From Actinomycetota bacterium (GTDB lineage Bacteria > Actinomycetota > Acidimicrobiia > Spongiisociales > UBA5794), in contig QMQC01000011.1 in NCBI GenBank assembly GCA_003648875.1, forward strand, positions 1 to 14,906: a stretch of DNA of 14,906 nucleotides. Direction: 5' to 3'. The translations under genes and the position numbers were made by a program. Below are positions 7,245-13,848 of this stretch, one piece after another. Positions within the stretch are counted from its first letter, which is position 1. The number at the start of each line of letters is the position of its first letter. A model generated the notes under the pieces. It was given only the letters and a program-made list of their open reading frames with translations. It was not told the origin of the DNA and did not search any database.

Positions 7245-8237
7245 CTATGCGTTGAGGGGGCGTGGGCGGTACGACTCAGGGAACTCGACGACCGTGCCAT
7301 TTCCCGTTGCTGATTCGAGAAGTTCGAAGACGGCTCTGAGGACCTCGTGCTGGCGCGTGGTGTCTCCCGCTGCCCCGAGTGGGCGGCCCATCGGGTGTTT
7401 GACGATCAGAGCTCGTGGCATCTTCAGCTCCCGTGCCCTGTGTTCGAAGGCGCGCACCATGACAGTCGCCGTCGGGATGCCGGATTCCTCGATCGCCCTC
7501 CCAACGTGCCCGACCGACACGTGACAAACAGGTCACACAGGCACCAGGAGCATGACATCGATCTCCTCTTCGTGAATCCGCTCAACCCATCCGGGTAGTT
7601 CGCTGCGGAGCCTTCCCTGGGACGTCGCCCCGGGAAATGAGAAGAAGGTGGAAGCGAGGCGACGTACGCCTCCGCGTGCCTGAACCTCTCTGAGTCGATC
7701 GATCGGGAACGTGACATTGGGGTCACGTACGGCTGAGCGGATGTCGTATCCGCCATGACGGACACGCAGATCCGACGTTGGGGTGTCTGACGGGATCTCT
7801 GAGAGCAACGGAATCTCTCTGAGGAACTCGTTGATGCGGTTCACCGCATCTTCCTGGGTCAATGAAGCCTCCCCGAAAGGCATCGGGTCGTCACCTGCGA
7901 CGAAGTGGCCAGACGTTGTGAGCATGCCGACTGTCGAGTTGGCGATGGCTTTCTCGAGCGGTGTGAACGGACCTTCCTCGAACGAGTTGCGGGGTGGGGG
8001 TGCATCGGGTTCGGGCGAGTATCCCTCGGCCTGAGCCTCATACGCCGCTTCGATCAGTGGCAGGACATCACCTGTGTCGTACGCGTCGCCGAGCTTGTGA
8101 AGCAGGTCCTGAAGGAACGAGGCGACCTGCTCGTCGGACATCCCCTTGAAGAACTTGAAGTTGAGGTCGTTGCGGCTGCCGTACGAGAGCGACTTGCGAA
8201 ACGCCTCGAATGACTCATTCTGTTCGTGGTCGCCCAT
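7245..8237 (-). CDS. GrdB/PrdB-like selenoprotein with in-frame UGA (Sec235)
   Basis: Read through the TGA at 7535-7533, this is one 330-residue protein; a decoder that stops at UGA sees two genes, 7533-8237 and 7245-7520. The join gives LLVPV-U-PVCHVSVGHVGRA, a Sec-x-x-Cys motif (U235, C238) following a hydrophobic strand, as in the glycine/sarcosine/betaine/D-proline reductase selenoprotein B family. Sequence on both sides matches the family style: PFTPLEKAIANSTVGMLTT (90-108), HGGYDIRSAVRDPNVTFPID (161-180), ESGIPTATV after the Sec and KHPMGRPLG near the C-terminus. Residues 1-85 are an extra helical, charged N-terminal region. A SECIS-like hairpin follows the UGA. The true role is unknown: it is much longer than PrdB, and no GrdA, GrdC or proline reductase partner is nearby, so amino-acid reduction is not implied; a thiol/selenol redox role is inferred. 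ATG 8237 has only a weak ribosome binding site. It lies 61 bp after a methyltransferase gene. Confidence 0.9.
7504..7522 (-). promoter_or_regulatory. Bacterial SECIS element
   Basis: On the minus-strand RNA a 7-bp stem, ACGUGUC / GGCACGU (one G-U pair), closes a GGUCG loop. Counting the U of UGA as 1, the loop is at 21-25, with G22-U23; in E. coli fdhF the conserved loop bases are G23-U24. This position and loop are what SelB needs to insert selenocysteine at the UGA at 7535-7533. The hairpin lies inside the coding region, as is normal in bacteria. Confidence 0.75.
7533..7535 (-). other. Selenocysteine codon (UGA)
   Basis: TGA on the minus strand, in frame with coding sequence on both sides, at codon 235 of the selenoprotein gene. 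The next four codons are Pro-Val-Cys-His, which completes the U-x-x-C motif. The frame continues for 95 codons to a TAG at 7245-7247. Confidence 0.88.
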
Positions 8238-8298
8238 GGCGGCACCCTAGTGCGGCGGGCAGAAGCGCGAGTCGCCTCACCCATCGAGGAGTCCGGAC

Positions 8299-9384
8299 TC
8301 ACACGAGCCGATAGAACCGCCACATGTCAGTTTCGATCGGCAGGATCTCGATGCTCACAAATCCGGCTTCAAGGGCATATCGGCGGAGCGTGTCCGGGCG
8401 CATGACCGCTCCGGTGCCTGCCGAATGGGGTGTCGACATCCCGTCCGGAAGACAAATGAAGTTCGAGAAGCCGTACATCAACTGTTCGGCCTCTCCAACA
8501 TCGGGGCTGAAGGCCTCGGCAACCTTCTCGTCCATCACGATCACGATGCCGTCGTCTGCTGCTATCCGTCGCATTGTCGCGAGGATCGACACAGGGTCAG
8601 GCATGTCATGGATGCACTCAAACGCGGCAACAAGGTCGAACTCGCCTTCGACCGACGGATCGCCAGCGTCGATTGCGTGGAACCGGACCCGGTCGGCGAC
8701 TCCTGCATCCGCCGCGTGACGACGGGACGATTCCACTGAGGGTTCGTCGAGATCGAAGCCATCGACGGTGATCTCGTCGTATCCGACTGCGAGGCCGATT
8801 GACGACCAACCGAAGCCGCTTCCGATGTCTGCAACTCTTCCGCCGGCGGTGAGGCGATCGTGGATCTCAGGGACTCCGGGGAACCATTCGTGTGCCAGGA
8901 GTTTGGCGAAGAATGGCCTGTTCATGTCACCCTGTGCTTCGCGCATCTCATGTCCGAACTCTTCCCACGACACACCTCCACCATCGAGGTGTGCGGCGGC
9001 AACTTCGGAGATCTTGGCACTTGCAGCGGCAAGCATGCGTGCGAGGGGAGCGACGTACGCCAGGCTCAGCCTGTCGGTGAGCGCTTCGGCGTATTCGGCC
9101 CGCATCGAGAAACGGCGGTGTGGGCCTCCAGCGTCTGGCGTCTCCATGATGATGAAACCGGATACTGCCTGTTGTTCGAGCCACTCCCTCGTGTACCGCT
9201 CCGCTGTACTCGCTCGCTCGGCGAGCTCGTGCGCCGTGATCGGTCCGTGATCAGCGAGAAGCTGGTAGTAGCCAAGCCGATCGCCGACGTAGATCGCAAA
9301 TATGTCGAACGTTCCGAGGGCAGCCCCAACCACCCGTTCTGCCACTTCGCCTGCCGTGTGTTCTCCAGCGGATGGTTTGGTCAT
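8299..9384 (-). CDS. SAM-dependent methyltransferase with N-terminal winged helix (Rv2258c-like)
   Basis: A 361-residue cytoplasmic class I methyltransferase. Residues 15-100 look like the winged-helix dimerisation domain of Rv2258c-type and small-molecule methyltransferases (YYQLLADHGPITAHELAERA, then RYTREWLEQQAVSGFI). Residues 180-290 form the Rossmann fold: motif I RVADIGSGFGWSS (183-195), an acidic residue at the end of strand 2 (FDLDEP), a strand with AIDAGDP, and motif IV DLVAAFECIHDMPDP. The C-terminal part (MRPDTLRRYALEAGFVSIEIL) is typical of the fold. The substrate cannot be told. ATG 9384 is preceded by AAGGGAAGG at five bases; a TTG one codon earlier is less likely. The gene lies 87 bp after arsM and 61 bp before the selenoprotein gene on the same strand, so one transcript is plausible. 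Confidence 0.88.
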   Translation of the reverse strand: MTKPSAGEHTAGEVAERVVGAALGTFDIFAIYVGDRLGYYQLLADHGPITAHELAERASTAERYTREWLEQQAVSGFIIMETPDAGGPHRRFSMRAEYAEALTDRLSLAYVAPLARMLAAASAKISEVAAAHLDGGGVSWEEFGHEMREAQGDMNRPFFAKLLAHEWFPGVPEIHDRLTAGGRVADIGSGFGWSSIGLAVGYDEITVDGFDLDEPSVESSRRHAADAGVADRVRFHAIDAGDPSVEGEFDLVAAFECIHDMPDPVSILATMRRIAADDGIVIVMDEKVAEAFSPDVGEAEQLMYGFSNFICLPDGMSTPHSAGTGAVMRPDTLRRYALEAGFVSIEILPIETDMWRFYRLV

Positions 9385-9402
9385 CAAGCCTTCCCTTCAG
9401 TC

Positions 9403-9468
9403 CTATCCGAAACCATACGCGTTGTTCCTCCACCCGAGCGGCAGTTCGAACCTACCCGAGACGGATAG
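9403..9468 (-). repeat. Inverted repeat spanning the arsM-methyltransferase gap
   Basis: CTATCCG (9403-9409) and CGGATAG (9462-9468) are perfect 7-base inverted copies. Between them, on the minus strand, GGTAG-GTTCGAA-CTGCC could form a 5-bp hairpin. Together they could fold the intercistronic RNA. It might be an RNA processing or stability structure, or chance. Confidence 0.3.
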
Positions 9469-9471
9469 AGG

Positions 9472-10236
9472 CTATCGGGGCTTGCTTGCCTTGATGATGG
9501 CCGAGTGCATGCCGTCCGCGACGCTGTGGGTCGGTTCGATCGAGATGTCCGTGAAGCCGACCTCCTCGAGGCCACCGTGGTACTCGGCGAAACTGAGCGC
9601 GCCTGCGATGCAACCAACCCAGCTGCCCCTCTCGAGTCGCTGGGCTTCCGTGAGTCCGTCGTCGGCAACGACATCTGAGATTCCGATTCGCCCGCCCTGT
9701 TTGAGCACGCGATGCATCTCGGAGAGCACGGCGGGCTTGTCTGCCGACAGGTTGATGACGCAGTTGGAGATGACAACATCGACAGTTGCGTCCTCGAGCG
9801 GTATGTCCTCGATGGTGCCTTTGCGGAACTCAACGTTCGTTGCTCCGGCCTCGGCCTGGTGCTTTCGAGCAAGGGCGAGCATCTCGTCTGTCATGTCGAT
9901 GCCATAGGCGAAACCCTCAGCACCCACGCGCTTTGCAGAGAGCAGAACGTCGATGCCTGCGCCTGAGCCGAGATCGAGAACCGTTTCGCCCTGCTTGAGC
10001 TCGGCCACGGCTGTCGGGTTTCCACACCCGAGGGAGGCGAGCGCCGCGCCGTCGGGAACGTCAGCAAGGTCGGCAGCTTCATAGAGCTTTGTACCGAACT
10101 TGTCCGGATCGGAGGTTGTGAATGCATCGGAACCGGATTTCTCGCCGCCTTCGGTTCCGCAACACGATGGGTCGACGCTGACCGCCGCCTCTGCGTATCG
10201 CTGGCGGACCTTCTCCTGAATCTCGCTGGATGGCAT
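9472..10236 (-). CDS. arsM: Arsenite S-adenosylmethionine methyltransferase ArsM
   Basis: Transfers methyl groups from SAM to As(III) bound by cysteine thiols, giving methylated and partly volatile arsenic; cytoplasmic. The 254-residue protein has the family's complete Cys set: Cys25-Cys26 in PSCCGTE, Cys71 in LGCGNP, Cys159 in ISNCVINL and Cys209 in VGCIAGAL. The SAM motif I VLDLGSGAGID (86-96) and the acidic strand-2 end (YGIDMTDEML) are present. Length fits bacterial ArsM. The ATG at 10236 is preceded by AAGGGATAGG. A good sigma-70-type promoter with overlapping repeated boxes lies just upstream, suggesting metalloid-responsive repression by an ArsR-type regulator, but no arsR, arsB/acr3 or arsC is in the window. 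It is the first of three same-strand genes running into a methyltransferase and a selenoprotein. The stop is TAG, not a recoded UGA. Confidence 0.93.
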   Translation of the reverse strand: MPSSEIQEKVRQRYAEAAVSVDPSCCGTEGGEKSGSDAFTTSDPDKFGTKLYEAADLADVPDGAALASLGCGNPTAVAELKQGETVLDLGSGAGIDVLLSAKRVGAEGFAYGIDMTDEMLALARKHQAEAGATNVEFRKGTIEDIPLEDATVDVVISNCVINLSADKPAVLSEMHRVLKQGGRIGISDVVADDGLTEAQRLERGSWVGCIAGALSFAEYHGGLEEVGFTDISIEPTHSVADGMHSAIIKASKPR

Positions 10237-10259
10237 GGCCTATCCCTTCGTATCGACAT

Positions 10260-10325
10260 ATGTCTATGTGAACTCAGGCTACCAGTCGCATAGATAGATG
10301 TCAATATGAACCATATGTCAATGTG
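10260..10325. promoter_or_regulatory. Three repeated operator-like boxes in the arsM promoter
   Basis: On the plus strand, ATGTCTATGTG (10260-10270), ATGTCAATATG (10298-10308) and ATGTCAATGTG (10315-10325) match a common 11-base pattern with one or two differences. The outer two extend to 14 bases (CATATGTCNATGTG). The third also contains TCAA-TGTGC-TTGA (10318-10330), an ArsR-like inverted repeat. The first copy sits near the expected transcription start and the second covers the -35 box, as for a repressor. Confidence 0.55.
10276..10304 (-). promoter_or_regulatory. arsM promoter
   Basis: On the minus strand a consensus -35 TTGACA (10304-10299) is followed, after exactly 17 bases, by TAGCCT (10281-10276) as a -10. 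The expected start of transcription is near 10269, giving a leader of about 33 bases before the ATG at 10236. Confidence 0.6.
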
Positions 10326-10336
10326 CTTGATTCGAC

Positions 10337-10792
10337 CTATCTGTGTGAGTTCAGCAAGATCGCTGTGTGAAGCCGATCTGGTTCGTTCGTTCCGATGCGA
10401 AAGGTGTTGCCGGATGTCAGTTCCAGTTCGACAGCGTCCAACCCCCACACGTTGTACATCCATCCGCGTGACACCCTGCGTACACCCCACCCCTGGATCC
10501 AGTGGTTGCGGACCTGGCGTGCGTCGACAACATCGGACAACTGCACGATCCTGTGTGGCTTGCCGAGACCAAACGTCGCTGCGACGCTTCCGTCGATCAC
10601 GGTGACGACGAGTCGGCTGAACCAGAATGTGAGCGCCACGATGGACACCATGGAGAGCGCGATGAGGACTCCGAGCGATGGTGACTCTGCGAACGTCGGT
10701 GGCAGAGAAGTCCAGAGAATTACGGATGTGAAGACGGCTGTGAGGATCCCCGTGTAGCCGTGTTGGGTGTGCTCGTAGTCCACGTTCACCAT
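10337..10792 (-). CDS. Small membrane protein with a bacterial PH-like domain
   Basis: A 151-residue protein from the ATG at 10792. Two hydrophobic segments (about 14-30 and 38-57) form a hairpin in the membrane. Residues 60-148 are beta-rich and end in a helix, with a pattern seen in bacterial PH-like (bPH) domains: LVVTVIDGSVAATFGLGKP, IVQLSDVVDARQV, then YNVWGLDAVELELTSGNTFR and an EPDRLHTAIL helix. Proteins of this kind are usually unassigned. The frame is open to 10936, but that extension overlaps the kinase gene and is low in conservation-like features. Upstream ribosome binding is weak. It starts 58 bp after the kinase stop on the same strand, so co-transcription is possible; the arsM promoter lies beyond its stop. 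Confidence 0.75.
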   Translation of the reverse strand: MVNVDYEHTQHGYTGILTAVFTSVILWTSLPPTFAESPSLGVLIALSMVSIVALTFWFSRLVVTVIDGSVAATFGLGKPHRIVQLSDVVDARQVRNHWIQGWGVRRVSRGWMYNVWGLDAVELELTSGNTFRIGTNEPDRLHTAILLNSHR

Positions 10793-10850
10793 TGTCGCAC
10801 CATCTGCAACGAATCGAGACTCCGTCTCAGGACTCCAAATGTGGAGATGA

Positions 10851-13739
10851 TCAATCCCTATTGGATCCTTGGGAGACAGCAACCAGCTCCGGCTGGAGGC
10901 GCTCCATCTCGCTGCGGAGTACCTCCCAGGCATCACGCGCCTGCTCCGATTCTCCGGAACCTGCGCTGTGCTCCAGCCTCTGCGCGGCGTCTTGAGCGGG
11001 TAGGGCTCCGAGCATCCCCAGCGAGCCCTTCAATCGGTGTGAGGCCAGCTTCACAGGCTCGAGGTCATCTGAGGCGAAACCGTCGTTGATGGTGTCCATC
11101 AATGCGGGATATTCATCGGTGAACACTCCCGCGATCTCGGCGCGCAACTCTGTCGAACCGCCGACGATTTCGAGAGCCGCATCGTGGTCGATCGGATCTG
11201 AATTCCTGTCGCCATCAGGGGGAGGCGCACCGACTTGTCGGAGATCAGTGTCGAAGTGCTCGATGGCTGCATAGAGCTGTTCCGCTCGGAAGGGTTTCGA
11301 GATGTATGCGTCCATTTCCGCCATCAGGAATCGGTTCTTGTCTGACTCGGTGGCGAGCGCCGTGACGGCCACGATCGGGATGTGCAGGCCGCCGCTCTCG
11401 CTCGCCCTGATGGCCGCTGTGGCTTCGATGCCGTCCATTTCTGGCATCTGAACATCCATCAGGATGACATCGAACGTCCCCTCCTGCCACGCCTCGAATG
11501 CTTGCTTGCCATCTTCGGCTGTCACGATCGAGTGACCTCTCAACTCCAAGAGTCGTGTCGCAAGCTGGCGATTGGTCGGGCTGTCATCTGCGAGCAGCAC
11601 ACGAAGGCGCGGCCGCTGTTCTCTCAATGAATGGACCGTAACGAACGTGCCTTTCGGGTGATCCCCACCTGCAAGCGTGTTGACCGCACCAATCAGGTCC
11701 GTCTGAAGCAGCGGCTTGGTGAGGTATCCGGACAGACCGAGACGACGGTATTGGGCGGCATCGCCGCGCCTACCAACGGTTACGAGAGCGATCACTGAGA
11801 GCTCTCCGAGCGCGTCATTGTTCATGATCCGTTGGCACCGTTCGAAGGAATCGTCAGCGTCGTCGACGAGGACCACGCGAGGGGCGGGTCCTTGCCTCTC
11901 AGCGCGTACCGCAGCCGCGGCATCCTCCTCGTTGGTGACGACGATCGCCCGGATGTCACCTTGCGAGAGCATCTCCACGATGGTGTCGTGCCCTTCGCTA
12001 CTGCCAACGATCACGACTACGGGAGGATGGTCGCCGGGGCGGGCTGTCGAAGTGATCCCTTGGGCGCTGTCGCACAGACCGAGCTTCACTGTGAAGCGGA
12101 TGGTGCTACCTACCCCTGGCGTGCTCTCGGCCCATATCGTTCCGCCCATCAACTGGACGAGTTGGGACGAGATCGAGAGTCCGAGACCCGTTCCGCCGAA
12201 GCGTCTGGTCGTTGAGGCCTCGGCCTGTGAGAACGCTTCAAAGACGTGCTCAAGCTTGTCCGGGGGGATCCCTATCCCTGTGTCTTGCACATCGAATCGG
12301 AGCTCCACGTCCTCGTCGCCGAGGTGTTGAAGCTCCACGACTACTCTGATCTGACCTTCGGGGGTGAACTTGATCGCGTTTCCGATCAGATTGACAAGCA
12401 CCTGACGCAACCGTCCTGGGTCTCCGACCACCGAGTCAGGAATCGAGTCAGGCATCTCCCACCCGAGTTCGACTCCGGCGGTCGCCGCGGAGACCGACAT
12501 TGCCTTGACGGTGTCGTTCACCGTGTCGCGGAGACCGAACGGGATCGAGTCGATCTCGAGCTTCTCTGCTTCGATCTTGGAGAGATCGAGGAGATCGTTG
12601 ACGATCGTGATCAGGGCTTCGACAGATGTCCTTGAGGTGCCGAGGTATTCGCGCTGTTCCACAGAGAGTTCGGTGCTGAGCGCCAGCTCCGTCATGCCGA
12701 GGATGGCGTTCATCGGTGTCCTGATCTCGTGGCTCACATTGGCCAGGAACTGTGATCTTGCCTCGACCGCCTCGAGGGCTGTATCGCGAGCCTTCTCGAG
12801 TTCGACTGCTTGAGTTGCCAGTTTCCTGGTGTGTCTTTCCGCTCGTCGGAAGACCCGTGAGATGCTGATGAACAGGCCGGTCAGCACGAAGACATAGCTC
12901 ACGATCTTGAGCGTGTGGGCAGCATCGAAGTCGAGGTCGAAGACGTCTCCGGAGAACGACATGAACATCGCCTGACCCATGAATCCGACGATCAGGGAGA
13001 GCACGAGCCAGTGCTCGTAGGTTGAGTGGCGCCAGCACCCCTTGCGCAGATATCCGACCAGTGCCATGAGGAAGAGCGCGGCTGGGATCAGTTCCTGCGG
13101 ACGTTGGAACCACAGATCTGGGTAGTACGGGTGAGGCATCGGCACGAGGGCGAAGAATGCGAAGCTCGCAGCTGTCGCCACACCTGTTGCTGCGTAGACA
13201 TAGGCTGGGCTTGTGAGGATTTTCCACTCTGAGCTCCGTCTGTGCAACCAGACGACCGAGCTGAGAAACAGAAACAGCGACAGGAAGATCCGCGAAGCCA
13301 CCCAGCTCCACGGAATCAGGTGGTCGAGAGCCGAGGGAAGGACATTCGAGAAGAAGGTCGATGTGACGACGGCGTGATGTCCATCGAGTAATGCAGTTCC
13401 CAGGAACGCTGCACCCGCCAGAAGCATCGCGCTCTCCCGTTGCGAGTAGTAACGCATCAATGCGACAACTCCGACTGCGATTGCGAGAGCTGTCGCCAGC
13501 ACCTCGAGCAATGTGTGGAGCTGGGCGCCCGTTCGCCACGTCGTACCTCGAAGCAGCCAGTAGGCGACCAGAAGGGCGCCGAATATCAGAACGTACACGA
13601 ATGCGCGTCGTGTCGGCCTGCTGGCACGACTAGCCCAGTCGATCGCAGCGTGGCGCCCGGGGCCAAAAGAACTCTCGCTCTTCTCGGCGGAGTGTGCCGA
13701 AGTCGCCAACTTCCTCGTCGTCTGGATTTCGCTGACCAT
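10851..13739 (-). CDS. Membrane hybrid histidine kinase: MASE3-like sensor, HisKA, HATPase, two REC, Hpt
   Basis: A 962-residue phosphorelay kinase of the BarA-like hybrid type. Residues 46-295 hold about eight membrane segments resembling a MASE3 sensor (LHTLLEVLATALAIAVG, AFLGTALLDGHHAVV). A coiled-coil stretch (300-327) leads to HisKA with SHEIRTPMN (phospho-accepting His337), then HATPase: N454 in GNAIKFT, DTGIGIP (486-492) and FGGTGLGLS (514-522). A first receiver domain (573-690) lacks the usual acidic pair (GSS at 579-581) but keeps Asp626/627 and Lys675. The second (712-830) is complete: Asp718-719, Asp762, Thr793, Lys815. The C-terminal Hpt domain has His901 in SHRLKGSLGMLGA. The last step would pass phosphate to a separate response regulator, which is not in the window. 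Signal unknown; MASE3 is membrane-embedded. ATG 13739 has AAGGA seven bases upstream. It diverges from an MFS transporter. Confidence 0.94.
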   Translation of the reverse strand: MVSEIQTTRKLATSAHSAEKSESSFGPGRHAAIDWASRASRPTRRAFVYVLIFGALLVAYWLLRGTTWRTGAQLHTLLEVLATALAIAVGVVALMRYYSQRESAMLLAGAAFLGTALLDGHHAVVTSTFFSNVLPSALDHLIPWSWVASRIFLSLFLFLSSVVWLHRRSSEWKILTSPAYVYAATGVATAASFAFFALVPMPHPYYPDLWFQRPQELIPAALFLMALVGYLRKGCWRHSTYEHWLVLSLIVGFMGQAMFMSFSGDVFDLDFDAAHTLKIVSYVFVLTGLFISISRVFRRAERHTRKLATQAVELEKARDTALEAVEARSQFLANVSHEIRTPMNAILGMTELALSTELSVEQREYLGTSRTSVEALITIVNDLLDLSKIEAEKLEIDSIPFGLRDTVNDTVKAMSVSAATAGVELGWEMPDSIPDSVVGDPGRLRQVLVNLIGNAIKFTPEGQIRVVVELQHLGDEDVELRFDVQDTGIGIPPDKLEHVFEAFSQAEASTTRRFGGTGLGLSISSQLVQLMGGTIWAESTPGVGSTIRFTVKLGLCDSAQGITSTARPGDHPPVVVIVGSSEGHDTIVEMLSQGDIRAIVVTNEEDAAAAVRAERQGPAPRVVLVDDADDSFERCQRIMNNDALGELSVIALVTVGRRGDAAQYRRLGLSGYLTKPLLQTDLIGAVNTLAGGDHPKGTFVTVHSLREQRPRLRVLLADDSPTNRQLATRLLELRGHSIVTAEDGKQAFEAWQEGTFDVILMDVQMPEMDGIEATAAIRASESGGLHIPIVAVTALATESDKNRFLMAEMDAYISKPFRAEQLYAAIEHFDTDLRQVGAPPPDGDRNSDPIDHDAALEIVGGSTELRAEIAGVFTDEYPALMDTINDGFASDDLEPVKLASHRLKGSLGMLGALPAQDAAQRLEHSAGSGESEQARDAWEVLRSEMERLQPELVAVSQGSNRD

Positions 13740-13767
13740 TGGGAATCCTTGCCAAACTGATCGTCGA

Positions 13768-13791
13768 GGTCAATTTCGACCCGAATTGGCC
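13768..13791. promoter_or_regulatory. Inverted-repeat operator candidate between kinase and MFS genes
   Basis: GGTCAATT (13768-13775) and AATTGGCC (13784-13791) form 8-base arms matching at seven positions, separated by 8 bases. It lies in the 109-bp region between the divergent kinase and transporter starts, where a repressor such as a TetR or MarR type could act on both. No regulator gene is adjacent within the window. Confidence 0.35.
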
Positions 13792-13848
13792 TTGGCTTGA
13801 GGACCTTCAACGCAAATGCTCTGCGTGCTCATGGCTATCGTGCCGGCC

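Noticed and set aside
7245..7520. Stand-alone 91-residue gene starting at a GTG
   Set aside because: It has no ribosome binding site, is in frame with the upstream ORF, and is better explained as the C-terminal part of the selenoprotein after Sec235.
8289..8300. Perfect 12-bp palindrome GAGTCCGGACTC at the methyltransferase stop
   Set aside because: As RNA it would give only a 4-bp stem with a CCGG loop and no T-run, so it is not a convincing terminator; no other evidence for a protein site.
9403..9468. Possible tRNA gene with a T-arm-like GGCAG-TTCGAAC-CTACC
   Set aside because: The T-stem has a mismatch, five extra bases separate it from the possible acceptor arm, and no anticodon arm fits.
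12448..13539. 363-residue minus-strand ORF
   Set aside because: Same strand but different frame inside the hybrid kinase; Arg/Pro/Ser-rich shadow translation without motifs.
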